64,000 nucleotides of DNA from a virus. Below the pieces are notes generated by a model that made no database searches, had not been told where the DNA came from, and saw nothing but the letters and a program-made list of their open reading frames with translations. The DNA lies in the IMG/VR virus record IMGVR_UViG_3300003877_000001, positions 248,001 through 312,000 of that record. One strand, written 5' to 3'. Of the stretch, positions 26,101 to 34,478 are shown in pieces. The translations under genes and the position numbers were made by a program. Numbering within the stretch: the first letter of the stretch is position 1; each line of letters starts with the position of its first letter.

Positions 26101-27594
26101 TGGAAATGATGCTGAAGGTATGTCTTCCAATGACAATTCTACATCATTAGGATTTATTTTACCATCAACAGTATAAACATATTCAGTAATATTAATAAAT
26201 GGTTCAGGAATACCAATTAATTGAAACATCGATTTTATTGCATGTCTAGTACCTTTAGACTTCCAATAATAATTAGTATTAATTAAAATTCTTCTCCAAA
26301 GTTCAATATCGATTTCAGCAGGAAGTAAATCGTTTTCACCAAATTCTTTTTCAGATGAAAAGAATGCTTCGGTTACATCTTGTTCTGTTACTAAATCAAA
26401 AACATCCCAACCCATTGTTTTAGCTAAGTTTCTAACTAAAATATCTGGAATATTATTCTTTTTATCATATGTTGTTTTATTGATATTAACAATAGCATCA
26501 ATAAATAATCTTAATTCATCAAATTCACGACCATATATTCTTAATAACTTAGTCATTTTACCTTCATCAGTAAGATCATAAAGTTTTAAAGAAGCTGGTG
26601 TTAAAAATCTTGCAATTAAATCGGTTTTTACTTTATCATATGAAGTACCAATACTTAATATTGTTGTTAAAAAGGTTTCAAATAGTGAACCTTGAATATT
26701 TGGATTATAATTATCTGTTGTATTCCATAATATATTTACATCACCATAAAAAACACCACCAGTATCTAAAATAGTTACTTTTTTTAATTTTATTTGAAAC
26801 CCACTATAATCTGCTAATCTATTAGATATGAAATATGTTTCCAATTGATTTGAGTTCTTTAAAAATTTATTATATTCTAAAACATTTGGTTTCATATGAA
26901 AATTAACTGAACCAGTTGTTGCACCTGATAATGTTGGAAATGGATTACCTTGTACTGTTAATTCAATCCAAGGTGTATTTACTGTGTCACCAGTAAAACC
27001 AAGAACATTATGTGTATTATTTTCAGGATCAGTACTTTGCCAAATAACAAAATTTTCATAACTTAAATTAAGATTTCTTAATTTATTATCTATTGGATTT
27101 GATAAGTTCCCATTATCAAATATTATTGTAAATGTGTTTGAAACTACGGATGATAACATTCTAAAATTTGACGTATCAGTAAATGGATCATATGTAAAAT
27201 TATAGAACGTATCAGTACCATTACCTTGTGAATCAAGATATATACTTGCAGGATAATTTTTTATAATTTCATCTATGGTTACTCTAAAAAGTTCAGCAGC
27301 AGAACCGAATCTAACATATGATTTAATATCCGATTTATCGAAATTTAATGTTACTGTATTTGTAAAATCAAATATATCTTGTGATTGATTATTATCAATA
27401 CCTAATGTTTCTAATGTAATTGGATTTGAAAACGAACTTAAAGTATTTGAATAATCTCTAGTCTTTTTGCCTGTAAAATTTGACTTAACAACAAAATCAC
27501 CCAATGAGAACACCGTTTCCGATGCTACATTAGTAAAATTTCCACCAATTAGGTCTTGATTCTGACCTTTATTTATAACCTTTTTTCTAGCCAC
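23173..27594 (-). CDS. Large baseplate protein with C-terminal Asp-box propeller
   Basis: 1473 residues from a GTG at 27594, 15 nt after a late-type motif. Residues about 300-470 resemble the tail protein I / baseplate-wedge region (KLLRIYGREFDELRLFIDAI; YWKSKGTRHAIKSMFQLIG), which links baseplate to fibres. The middle has repeated beta units like VQLVINGITMTKGTT. Residues about 1125-1158 are a Thr/Ala/Pro linker. The C-terminal 310 residues hold Asp-box (BNR) motifs of the S-x-D-G-G-x-T-W type: TFSNDGGETWT, RRSTDAGATWT, YKSTDGGATFN, FISNDGGATWV, KKSTDGGATWF, AITNDGGDTWT. That suggests a sialidase- or Ycf48-like propeller for glycan or receptor contact. Confidence 0.8.
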   Translation of the reverse strand: MARKKVINKGQNQDLIGGNFTNVASETVFSLGDFVVKSNFTGKKTRDYSNTLSSFSNPITLETLGIDNNQSQDIFDFTNTVTLNFDKSDIKSYVRFGSAAELFRVTIDEIIKNYPASIYLDSQGNGTDTFYNFTYDPFTDTSNFRMLSSVVSNTFTIIFDNGNLSNPIDNKLRNLNLSYENFVIWQSTDPENNTHNVLGFTGDTVNTPWIELTVQGNPFPTLSGATTGSVNFHMKPNVLEYNKFLKNSNQLETYFISNRLADYSGFQIKLKKVTILDTGGVFYGDVNILWNTTDNYNPNIQGSLFETFLTTILSIGTSYDKVKTDLIARFLTPASLKLYDLTDEGKMTKLLRIYGREFDELRLFIDAIVNINKTTYDKKNNIPDILVRNLAKTMGWDVFDLVTEQDVTEAFFSSEKEFGENDLLPAEIDIELWRRILINTNYYWKSKGTRHAIKSMFQLIGIPEPFINITEYVYTVDGKINPNDVELSLEDIPSASFPFDGDGYPIAPVETDDFYFQISGNSDNGQAYIDNFRNMGFDVNRTIDNKKSWVEGGFIERIHPSTPNYYQEDSKLIINTKEVDVTLDTARGIEYDVFCYNKFIDSPITSTGTTSPYIYINMELEVDDPTTFNLPEIPMSGSAIQMNYNGVTLTPTTDYNFDNNLGTVTINPATAVSATTGQDVITVTYLYNRLGNTGYTQVEYLVQAPTVLSAGAVLQLPEEPKGDVQLVINGITMTKGTTLFSGDFMIDTLDRTKLIIQNNDLKAYLLTNPVIRTWYIKDGSLPSNAEKRSEAFRVDSFSSSKFYYNAGINKYIYVLDFTAFNLDSIKITVNGITLQNGTDFTLNPLNKKQVYLPSSINLGFIIGAYYIIDDGSYVPPLLPVDSTFPDIGDMSFLEYLELITRRLINVPRRKTITDNTGGYYPTVQHIYDEYLKRSFLPNGNPLQSNGYNFGNLYSFINQYNAFFNRFVNELLPATIILGKGGILIRNTAFTRQKFRYPRGVNFDSNLEYLGDDGSTFIVVQPQTTYEWSINLICVSTITSTNARRHELKCNELQPSGNSTIVTTNIYYINDTFSSYSAISLTSLGGLSDSAYATRVSDFLIYIGVSTQLERDNLLLLSTFDTPACVQITTTTTTTTTAPTTTTIAPTTTTTTTTTAAPTTTFGFINGDTSNTFSNDGGETWTLDDPNIGSYGVIAVNTNTIVAVRTSDGLINGVDSHVRRSTDAGATWTEPTFGTALSFNESFGVMSTKDVNNIYVGNISSSHVWFLYKSTDGGATFNRTTTDIPFTGFGGVIAVDALGDLVVAQFNQPLGMFISNDGGATWVDRTSLYAPTTQVTSPAISIGDSNTIYSTQVDLKKSTDGGATWFDVTVPFFTRSIYFANADLGIISSYTNDPASVAITNDGGDTWTIHELPIGIDPEINQAGRPYILDENTWWATTYNLSSQKQWLYKTFDGGVLIEREEIPYSINNNITFI

Positions 27595-27609
27595 TGATAA
27601 TTTCTTTCA

Positions 27610-27618
27610 TATAAATAC
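27610..27618 (-). promoter_or_regulatory. Late-type promoter motif GTATTTATA
   Basis: Minus-strand GTATTTATATG, 15 nt before the GTG at 27594, directly after a terminator. Confidence 0.55.
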
Positions 27619-27626
27619 AATTAAAG

Positions 27627-27651
27627 AAAAAACCCCAACATTTTTGTTAGG
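27627..27651 (-). terminator. Intrinsic terminator
   Basis: Minus strand CCTAACA-AAAA-TGTTGGGG followed by TTTTTT (one G-U pair). It separates the 27919 unit and the endonuclease remnant from the large baseplate gene. Confidence 0.65.
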
Positions 27652-27663
27652 AATTTTTTTAAT

Positions 27664-27672
27664 TATAAATAC
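27664..27672 (-). promoter_or_regulatory. Late-type motif upstream of a terminator
   Basis: Minus-strand TAGTATTTATAA. It lies before, not after, the terminator at 27627, so transcripts from here would meet the hairpin first. Confidence 0.35.
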
Positions 27673-27691
27673 TATAAAATTTTATAAAAAT

Positions 27692-27916
27692 TTATATTAT
27701 AAGTAATTCTTTCTTTAAAACATTATTAATATCTTCATTATATTTAATATGTAATAACTTAATATTATTATTTTTAGCAAATTCACCATGTGCAGGACAT
27801 ATAATTTTAACTTTAGTTTTTGATGTATTATATTCAACAAATGAATAATAGTATTTATTTCCATGAATTTTTATTGATCTTTCAACATGTAAATATATAC
27901 TAAGAAAATTTATAAA
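27692..27916 (-). pseudogene. Internally deleted relic of a zinc-finger/VSR-like endonuclease
   Basis: A reading frame without an ATG, closed by TAA at 27694-27692. It encodes IHGNKYYYSFVEYNTSKTKV then KIICPAHGEF, the repeat unit of the intact endonuclease at 37908-38852 (IHGNRYDYSLVRYIN...IICPEHGLF). It then passes directly to KNNNIKLLHIKYNEDINNVL, which matches the very end of that endonuclease (KNNIHLIRIPYYEYNSIEKI). So one N-terminal repeat is joined to the C-terminal tail, with the nuclease core deleted. It fills most of the 323-nt gap between 27594 and 27919. Confidence 0.65.
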
Positions 27917-27918
27917 AC

Positions 27919-28821
27919 CTATCCAACTGAATCTATTATGATATTTATGTCTTGACTATTATCAATCACATTTCTTTTTTCTTTCACTTCAAATAATGCA
28001 TCATCAGTAACATCATCATCAATTTCAAATAAATTAAATTGTTTAAGAATATTTCTATCAGTATCATAATTAGTAAGAATACCACGTTTAACATCTTTGA
28101 TTTGTTCACCAGCTACAACATCAACAACAGTATCTATTGTATTTTCAACAAATTCTACTTCAACAGTGAGGGGGTTTACATTTGTATTATACATTAAGAT
28201 TGATTGATTAGGTTTTCCTATAAAGGGATTAACATTTGGTTTAACGTTTGAAGCCGAAGATGGTGTTAACTGTAAAAATATTAATGAACCAGAATCATCA
28301 AAACGATAACGTACTGCTGTTTGAGATGTGTTACCAATATTTTCTGTTACAGGAATTGCTCTATTAGATGTTACAACGTATCTTACAGTATTTCGTAGCT
28401 TAGTACCATCATCATTAATATATTCGATTCTATACCCATCTAAAGCACCGTTAGTGGTTAATTCAATAGGTAGTTGATTGGAGTCTAACACAATACCCTT
28501 TACTGTCGGTAAAGCCGATAGAACCCCACAATCTACAATTACAGTTCTTAATTGTTTTGGTCTAATAAATAAAGTATAAAATCCTAATTGATTAAATATT
28601 GTTGCAGGTAAAATTAGATTATATAATCCACCAAGCAAATTATCTTCACCACTAACTTGTTCGTCTGTTGGTGTAAGTATTGGTGCTAAGACTGAAGGTG
28701 CATCTAATCTAAATGTTTCATTTGAGTTATCTTCTCTTGATGGACTAAATGTATAGAATATATCCAAATCATTTACCGATATATCTGCTGCTCTTAAATT
28801 TCCATATGTTCCTATACTCAC
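27919..28821 (-). CDS. Virion structural protein, unknown
   Basis: 300 residues from a GTG at 28821. Beta-rich with repeated polar loops; for example LLGGLYNLILPATIFNQLGF and a central GTKLRNTVRYVVTSNR. No named domain is recognised. It lies between baseplate genes and is most likely a tail or baseplate component. A relic endonuclease follows its stop directly. Confidence 0.65.
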   Translation of the reverse strand: MSIGTYGNLRAADISVNDLDIFYTFSPSREDNSNETFRLDAPSVLAPILTPTDEQVSGEDNLLGGLYNLILPATIFNQLGFYTLFIRPKQLRTVIVDCGVLSALPTVKGIVLDSNQLPIELTTNGALDGYRIEYINDDGTKLRNTVRYVVTSNRAIPVTENIGNTSQTAVRYRFDDSGSLIFLQLTPSSASNVKPNVNPFIGKPNQSILMYNTNVNPLTVEVEFVENTIDTVVDVVAGEQIKDVKRGILTNYDTDRNILKQFNLFEIDDDVTDDALFEVKEKRNVIDNSQDINIIIDSVG

Positions 28822-28824
28822 TTT

Positions 28825-28920
28825 TTATTGTTTTACTTCTTTTAATTTATTATTTCTTTTATCAACAATCATAATTTTAACTAGTCTCACATTCTCATTA
28901 ACCCACTCATTTTTTTTCAT
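28825..28920 (-). CDS. Tiny protein of 31 residues
   Basis: MKKNEWVNENVRLVKIMIVD and a basic end (KRNNKLKEVKQ). It stops 3 nt before the next gene's start codon and has its own near-match motif GTATTTATC 9 nt upstream. Expression is plausible from this spacing, but no function is apparent. The rest of the gap up to 29036 holds only a 14-codon reading (MKKPIFSDIEIKEN). Confidence 0.4.
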   Translation of the reverse strand: MKKNEWVNENVRLVKIMIVDKRNNKLKEVKQ

Positions 28921-28929
28921 ATTGTTTTG

Positions 28930-28938
28930 ATAAATACT
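28930..28938 (-). promoter_or_regulatory. Late-type motif, one mismatch (GTATTTATC)
   Basis: Minus-strand GAGTATTTATC, 9 nt before the ATG of the 31-codon gene. Confidence 0.35.
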
Positions 28939-29036
28939 CAATATATATATTTTCACATATGTACCATTACATTTTTCTATTCCTAGAATTACTTAATTTT
29001 CTTTAATTTCAATATCACTAAAAATAGGTTTCTTCA

Positions 29037-29480
29037 TTATGTGTTGTTTAATATATTAAATTTAGCACCACCAGCATATTTTTCCAATTCAGAAATATTT
29101 CTAATATCTTGTAATCTATAGACATTTTGAAAAACTGGTAATGATTGTCTTATTATAAATACATTATTATCAATTTCTGGTTTATCAATAATATTTTGTT
29201 TTACTTCATCCTTAATAATTTTATAATCACTAAAATTATTCGGATCATCATATCCTAATGAATTAAACGAAAATGTTGTTGTTTTATTTATTACATCATC
29301 AACATAAGTAATTCCACCAATATAATATGTCCAAGTGGTGGGTGTTTGTGTTAATAATCCGTTAACACCATCATTTATATTTGGGTCAGTAGAAGTAAAA
29401 TATAGTTCACTAAGCGTACCTGTAACTGTGAACTTTCTTAATTCAGATAATCGAGATGAAGATGTTCCTGTAACTATCAT
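29037..29480 (-). CDS. Virion structural protein, unknown
   Basis: 147 residues, beta-rich start (MIVTGTSSSRLSELRKFTVTG) and helical end (QDIRNISELEKYAGGAKFNI). Its ATG overlaps the stop of the glycosyltransferase on the right by one base. Location in the baseplate operon suggests a small tail component. Confidence 0.6.
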   Translation of the reverse strand: MIVTGTSSSRLSELRKFTVTGTLSELYFTSTDPNINDGVNGLLTQTPTTWTYYIGGITYVDDVINKTTTFSFNSLGYDDPNNFSDYKIIKDEVKQNIIDKPEIDNNVFIIRQSLPVFQNVYRLQDIRNISELEKYAGGAKFNILNNT

Positions 29481-30373
29481 TATATTTTATTTAAATATTC
29501 AGATTCAAATTCTTTTATTATATGTGAATATTGTGGAAAAAATTTATTAATTTTAAATTTAATTTTTTCAATAACAATATCTTTATATTTAGTATAACTC
29601 CATAAATGAGCATAACCGATTTCATCGGCAATTTGAAACCAATTATAATTTCTTTTTTCAATCTCTTTAATGGGTATTATTTCAAACGGTTCTACATTAT
29701 TTTCTTTTAAAATGTAATGTAAGAGTGATTGTTCCGCAATTAAAAACATACCTTCATATTTTTTTCGATTACTTTTAAAATCACCATTAGTTGAAATATC
29801 AACTAAAATTTCTTTTACTTTATTTGCATATATGTTTTTTAATTTCATATCACTAAATCCAACAACCCCACAATTATATGCTGCTAAATTATATTTATTC
29901 CAATCAATTCCATGATTATTCATTTTATCAAATGGATTTTTTGATCTCGAATAAATATCATGAAAATGATTACCAATTGTTTTATCATTTTCAAGTGATT
30001 GAACAGCCACTTTATACCTTCCACTAGTAATATTATCACCAATAATGTCTCGAAATAAAAGTACATCTCCATCGATATGTATATATGGTTCTGTCATTAA
30101 TATATGTGTTTTAATTTTTCCCCAAATCCAAAACTTACTACTAACCCCATCCGAATCAAAATCAACAATATGTATTTTATCATACGGTATCATTGAATAT
30201 AGATTATATGCATGTTTATCACAATATAATTCAATAACATATCCTAATTTTTTTATTAAAATTACACTCATTAAATAAGTGTAAAAGTTTTTATTTAAAT
30301 ATTTTATATCATAATCGTTATCAAAATTATCTTTTATTGATGGTGTTGACCATATTGAATGTATATATTTCAT
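29480..30373 (-). CDS. Glycosyltransferase-like protein (DUF6734-type)
   Basis: 297 residues. YLMSVILIKKLGYVIELYCD is a Rossmann-type start, and PYIHIDGDVLLFRDI carries a D-x-D motif, as in GT-A enzymes. YNLAAYNCGVVGFSD and EGMFLIAEQSLLHYIL are later conserved-looking segments. This shape matches the DUF6734 group found in Bacteroidota and their phages. It is embedded in the baseplate operon. Donor sugar and acceptor are unknown. Confidence 0.7.
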   Translation of the reverse strand: MKYIHSIWSTPSIKDNFDNDYDIKYLNKNFYTYLMSVILIKKLGYVIELYCDKHAYNLYSMIPYDKIHIVDFDSDGVSSKFWIWGKIKTHILMTEPYIHIDGDVLLFRDIIGDNITSGRYKVAVQSLENDKTIGNHFHDIYSRSKNPFDKMNNHGIDWNKYNLAAYNCGVVGFSDMKLKNIYANKVKEILVDISTNGDFKSNRKKYEGMFLIAEQSLLHYILKENNVEPFEIIPIKEIEKRNYNWFQIADEIGYAHLWSYTKYKDIVIEKIKFKINKFFPQYSHIIKEFESEYLNKI

Positions 30374-30382
30374 CCTTATTTA

Positions 30383-30625
30383 TTATATAAAATTATCATC
30401 TAATAATAGTGATTCGCCAATACCCTGAGTAAACTCATCGTATTCACCATAGTACCCATAGGGTATTACAACATCGAAGAAACCAAAATCGATGTCTCTT
30501 GCAGTTAACATTATTTTAAAATTATATAATATAGATAAATCGGGAATTTCAACATAACAATCTATACAACCAGTTGTAGAACCCGTTGTCATAATTCTTT
30601 GTACTTGTTTTTTTATTAATTCCAT
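30383..30625 (-). CDS. Small tail/baseplate protein, unknown
   Basis: 80 residues: a short helix (MELIKKQVQRIMTTGSTTG), then beta strands with Cys20/Cys23 (GCIDCYVEI) and a Gly/Tyr-rich loop (PYGYYGEYDEF). It starts 2 nt after the gp6-like stop. No family is recognised. Confidence 0.6.
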   Translation of the reverse strand: MELIKKQVQRIMTTGSTTGCIDCYVEIPDLSILYNFKIMLTARDIDFGFFDVVIPYGYYGEYDEFTQGIGESLLLDDNFI

Positions 30626-30627
30626 TA

Positions 30628-32481
30628 TTAAACACCAAGATTAACCTTTTTACGTAAAATTACTTTAATATCTTTTTCGGGATATTTTATTTCAAACATA
30701 CTATCTTCTGCGGAATATATTGTTTGATTTACAACTTCAATTTCACCAGTTATTGGATTACTAATTGTTTGTTCAATTGGATTTACAGAATATTGACCAC
30801 CAATCTTATTAAATATTTTAACTGAAAGAATATTTACCACATTAGTAACATTATTTATAACCTCAACTAATGGTGTTATAAATATATCTTCATTCATTTG
30901 ATGATTATTAATATCAAAGTAATCTCTTACTGAAGTAATTACTGAATTAGCTATTTGATTATCATTATTTTCATTTACAAACAATTCAATAATAAACCCT
31001 AAATTGAAAATTCTACCGTCACGAACTTCAATATAGTCATTAACCATTCTAAATTCAGTAAGATATTCGGTCATATTAGATTTTAATAAACTATTAGAGG
31101 TGTTATTTAATTTACCATCAGAACCAACACCAAGAATTGGTATTATAATTTTATTATTTTCTCTAAATGCATTTGCTCTAAAAGGTGAACCAAATTTACC
31201 ATCCATTTCAAATACTTGAAATAAATAATCATTTATTTGTACATTTCTTCTTTGTGATGAAAAATTATATTTAGTTAAATTTCTTATTTGTTCAATAGAT
31301 AAACCATCATTTCCACCAATTGCTGGAATTGGGTTGTTTACGGTTAAACTTCTTTTTACTTGTTGATTAAAGTCTTGACGAGAACCGTTTACATTAATTG
31401 TTACAGTACCTAATGATGTTAATGTATTTGCACCTAAATTTGATGCACTACCACCACCTGTTTTATATCTAACAAATAACGTGAAACCTGCTTTTAATTT
31501 CTCACCTAATGCGGTATTTTCAAGATAGTTATTTAAAAATTGTTGATTTGTAACACCTGCCTTTAAAAATCCTTCTTTAAAAGCATCTAATTCACCATTA
31601 CCCCCACCAAAAGTTAATTCACAAAAACCATCTGCTGTAAATTCTTTTATAAATTTTTGGGTTATGTCTATCCAAATACCTGCTTTTATTCCAGTATTTC
31701 CAATTGTTAAATTATTTGTACCACCATTAGGGTCTTCTACAAAAACTCTTTGTTGTGCTAACCAATCAACCTCTTCATATCTATTATCTTGATTATTAAA
31801 TTCTGCTTCGTTGGGGTTTCCAGAGAAATTAGTACCAGCTAATAATATTACATCAGACACTACTAATACATCCGGATCTGGAAGTCTTAATATATAAAAA
31901 GGAACTACTTCATTAGTAGTAATTGATTTTCTTAATATACTAGATGCACCATTAATTACAACCTCTCTTTTGGTTATTTGATAATTACGAATAATACCAT
32001 TAGAATCTAATTGTGGTATTATTGATCTATTTGGTGCTCCTAATGCTGAAAATGGGGATGCAAAATCAATTACTTCATCATTCTCAAATGTTTTACCACC
32101 ACCAACTACTTGTGATTGTGGTGATATTGTTGGATAATAATCAGCATCTGGTTGGTCGCCTTTAACTGGTACAGTAACAATATAATCAACAACAGTAACT
32201 GAAGGTCTTTTAGCTGGAATATTAAACCCCATATTTTTAGCAATTCCAAGTACTGATTCGGTTTGTTGTGCATATTCTAATTGAGTTTCTTGGAATGCAC
32301 GATCTGTGTTGGTTGCTAAATTATTTGCAACACCTGCATTAAGATCAATAAGCATTGATCCCACATTAGAATCAGTAAAATCAGTAAGAACTTCAGGATA
32401 GTATTCCTTAACTAATGTTATTAATTCTTCTTTTATTTCACTAAATGTTCTTTTTTGAAAATTTACTCTATTGTCTCCCAT
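30628..32481 (-). CDS. Baseplate wedge protein, gp6 / baseplate-J family
   Basis: 617 residues. The N-terminus (SEIKEELITLVKEYYPEVLT, then FTDSNVGSMLIDLNAGVANN) is the standard start of T4 gp6-like baseplate wedges. Central VSDVILLAGT and GFCELTFGGGNGELDAF match the baseplate-J core, and the C-terminal domain has FNLGFIIELFVNENNDNQI. In T4, gp6 forms the inner baseplate ring with gp7 and gp53 and joins gp25. The gp25 gene is directly upstream with a 2-nt gap, which supports the call. Confidence 0.9.
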   Translation of the reverse strand: MGDNRVNFQKRTFSEIKEELITLVKEYYPEVLTDFTDSNVGSMLIDLNAGVANNLATNTDRAFQETQLEYAQQTESVLGIAKNMGFNIPAKRPSVTVVDYIVTVPVKGDQPDADYYPTISPQSQVVGGGKTFENDEVIDFASPFSALGAPNRSIIPQLDSNGIIRNYQITKREVVINGASSILRKSITTNEVVPFYILRLPDPDVLVVSDVILLAGTNFSGNPNEAEFNNQDNRYEEVDWLAQQRVFVEDPNGGTNNLTIGNTGIKAGIWIDITQKFIKEFTADGFCELTFGGGNGELDAFKEGFLKAGVTNQQFLNNYLENTALGEKLKAGFTLFVRYKTGGGSASNLGANTLTSLGTVTINVNGSRQDFNQQVKRSLTVNNPIPAIGGNDGLSIEQIRNLTKYNFSSQRRNVQINDYLFQVFEMDGKFGSPFRANAFRENNKIIIPILGVGSDGKLNNTSNSLLKSNMTEYLTEFRMVNDYIEVRDGRIFNLGFIIELFVNENNDNQIANSVITSVRDYFDINNHQMNEDIFITPLVEVINNVTNVVNILSVKIFNKIGGQYSVNPIEQTISNPITGEIEVVNQTIYSAEDSMFEIKYPEKDIKVILRKKVNLGV

Positions 32482-32483
32482 TT

Positions 32484-32882
32484 TTATATTGTTAACGTTA
32501 TACTACCTGTTTCACTAAATACATCTTCTGAATATTTAAACTCTACAAGAATATTAATTTGATTATCACCAATATCATCACCAATATCATCAGTATCACT
32601 AAAAAATGTTACTTTTGATATTGTAAGTTGAGGTATAAACAATTTTACTGTTTCTCTTATTTCTTCTTCGATATCACTTTGTGTCACACCATCTTTAGGT
32701 TCAAAAAGATATTTTCTAATATTAACCCCATACTCAGGTTCATAATATCTCTCACCCTTTTCAGTTAATAATAATAATATTAAATTTGAAGTTAGTGCTT
32801 CTTTTGTAATACTATTCATTTTAAATAATCTGTTAGTTACGTTATCATCCTCTAATGGAAATTTAATATTTATTGTATTCAT
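32484..32882 (-). CDS. Baseplate wedge protein gp25 (GPW/gp25 family)
   Basis: 132 residues. ALTSNLILLLLTEKGERYYE followed by PEYGVNIRKYLFEP is the GPW/gp25 core (lysozyme-like fold without the lysozyme site). Gp25 nucleates sheath polymerisation at the baseplate and contains the EPR-like core-bundle contacts. It leads the baseplate operon, 12 nt from a late-type motif. Confidence 0.9.
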   Translation of the reverse strand: MNTINIKFPLEDDNVTNRLFKMNSITKEALTSNLILLLLTEKGERYYEPEYGVNIRKYLFEPKDGVTQSDIEEEIRETVKLFIPQLTISKVTFFSDTDDIGDDIGDNQINILVEFKYSEDVFSETGSITLTI

Positions 32883-32894
32883 CTTTTTGTTTTT

Positions 32895-32903
32895 TATAAA
32901 TAC
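32895..32903 (-). promoter_or_regulatory. Late-type promoter motif GTATTTATA
   Basis: Minus-strand GTATTTATAAA, 12 nt before the gp25 ATG, placed just after a terminator. Confidence 0.6.
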
Positions 32904-32910
32904 ATATAAA

Positions 32911-32937
32911 GAAAAAATCCGACTATTTAGGTCGGAT
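32911..32937 (-). terminator. Intrinsic terminator before the baseplate unit
   Basis: Minus strand ATCCGAC-CTAAATA-GTCGGAT followed by TTTTTTC; perfect 7-bp stem. Confidence 0.8.
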
Positions 32938-32959
32938 TTATAATAATATTTGTAGATTT

Positions 32960-33085
32960 TTATTCCATAATGACCATATATTCAAAATCAGATTCAAAAG
33001 TTGTATTTATTTTTGTTAAATATAAATAATTATAACCAGTATCATCATATATAAACCCATTTTCAGGGTAATTATCCTTCTCCAT
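32960..33085 (-). CDS. Tiny acidic protein of 41 residues
   Basis: MEKDNYPENGFIYDDTGYNY, then LYLTKINTTFESDFEYMVIM and a final Glu. Its ATG overlaps the stop of the 33072 gene by 14 nt and it ends just before the terminator, which supports it as a real last gene of the unit. Function unknown. Confidence 0.5.
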   Translation of the reverse strand: MEKDNYPENGFIYDDTGYNYLYLTKINTTFESDFEYMVIME

Positions 33086-33485
33086 TTTCTTTTCTTTTTT
33101 TCTCTTCTTCCCCATCTTTATTATATTTTTCATTAAATTTATTTTTCATTTCTTCAATTAATTCCTCTTGTTTTTCAATAATTTCTAAATATTGTTTACT
33201 AACATCTTTAAATTCTTTATTTAATTCTTTTAGTTCTGTTTCACCATTTTCTATGTTAGCAACTAATCTTAATTTATGATCCTCTTCTTCTAATTTTAAC
33301 ATTCTTTCTTTTGCTCTTAAATTAAGTTGTTTTGCATCATTACCATCCATAGTGGATGCCAATTTATGTATTTCATTTATTTTATTGATTGAATCAACAC
33401 CTTTACTTGCATCGCCACTTTCAACAGCTTGTTTTAAATTTTCTAAAAAATTATTTTGTGTTCCTTCTTGTAATTTTTTTTTCAT
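33072..33485 (-). CDS. Coiled-coil protein, unknown
   Basis: 137 residues, almost entirely helical and charged; residues about 62-125 are a long coiled coil (ERMLKLEEEDHKLRLVANIE; KEFKDVSKQYLEIIEKQEEL) with a Lys/Glu-rich end. It could act as a scaffold or tape-adjacent factor, but nothing in the sequence decides it. It overlaps the stop of the gene to its right. Confidence 0.65.
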   Translation of the reverse strand: MKKKLQEGTQNNFLENLKQAVESGDASKGVDSINKINEIHKLASTMDGNDAKQLNLRAKERMLKLEEEDHKLRLVANIENGETELKELNKEFKDVSKQYLEIIEKQEELIEEMKNKFNEKYNKDGEEEKKRKENGEG

Positions 33486-34471
33486 TATCCTATTTTTTCT
33501 ATTTTAGTTCCTCTTAATTTTACAACATGATATATTACTTGATCTTTATCTTTTGGGATACTTTCATCAAGTATTTCACTACGTTTATAATAACTCCCTA
33601 TTTTATATCCATATCGATTATCATATTCATCTTTAATCCATACTAAATCAATATCGATAAGTTCCTCAAATATGCTACTTTTTTCTGAATATGTAAAGAC
33701 TTTATATTTTGCAGGTATAAAAAATTCTAATATTTTATGACTATCATCAACTCTTTTAATATGAACATATTCAGCCAGTTGTTCAATCTTATTAAAACAT
33801 TCTTCATTTTTTCTTTTAACTGTTAGAGGATATTTTCTTAATTTAGATTTCTCATAACTATTTAATTCTCTAAATCCCAACGATAAATCTTCAACAACTT
33901 CATGATTATTTCCAATTCCAATATTTGGTGGTTTATTTGAAAACATAAATTCTATGGGATATTTATTATCATCATTGGTTGTTCTTTCATGTATTTCTTC
34001 AACCATAACCTCTCCCATTGTTTTTCCATAGTTTTTATTCTTAGGATCATAAAACCCAAAATGATCATATCTTCTACCCCACTTATCTTTTTTTGGTTTT
34101 TCATTTTGTTTCCGACCAACATTTTTAAATTCTTCATCTGTTTTACCAACAGACATTCCCCACTTATTAGCAGCCATTTCCATTTGTTCTGGTGTGGAAT
34201 TACGTAAAAATTTATCTGCACTTTTTAAAACTTCATAATAATCTTGAACAAACTTCTGATCACGTTGACCTTGAAGCATTTTTTCTGCAATACGATTTTT
34301 ATGTCTAACTCTTTGATTTTGATTATTTTTTTCATTTAATACATTTGGGTCAGCTTTAAGTGTTTCTACTTCCGCATTATATAAACCAATACTAATTCGT
34401 ATCATCAAAAGATGTAACGAAGTATATAACCACAATAAACCTAATTTAATATTATTCCAAATATATTTCAT
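33485..34471 (-). CDS. Unknown protein, probable virion or assembly factor
   Basis: 328 residues from the ATG at 34471 (MKYIWNNIKLGLLWLY); a TTG start 18 nt upstream is possible but less likely. The first 30 residues are hydrophobic and amphipathic and could touch a membrane. A charged region follows, with KWGRRYDHFGFYDPKNKNYG and a C-terminal beta-rich part (RYGYKIGSYYKRSEIL). I do not recognise the family. It is 7 nt from the neighbour on the right. Confidence 0.6.
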   Translation of the reverse strand: MKYIWNNIKLGLLWLYTSLHLLMIRISIGLYNAEVETLKADPNVLNEKNNQNQRVRHKNRIAEKMLQGQRDQKFVQDYYEVLKSADKFLRNSTPEQMEMAANKWGMSVGKTDEEFKNVGRKQNEKPKKDKWGRRYDHFGFYDPKNKNYGKTMGEVMVEEIHERTTNDDNKYPIEFMFSNKPPNIGIGNNHEVVEDLSLGFRELNSYEKSKLRKYPLTVKRKNEECFNKIEQLAEYVHIKRVDDSHKILEFFIPAKYKVFTYSEKSSIFEELIDIDLVWIKDEYDNRYGYKIGSYYKRSEILDESIPKDKDQVIYHVVKLRGTKIEKIG

Positions 34472-34478
34472 TAATATT

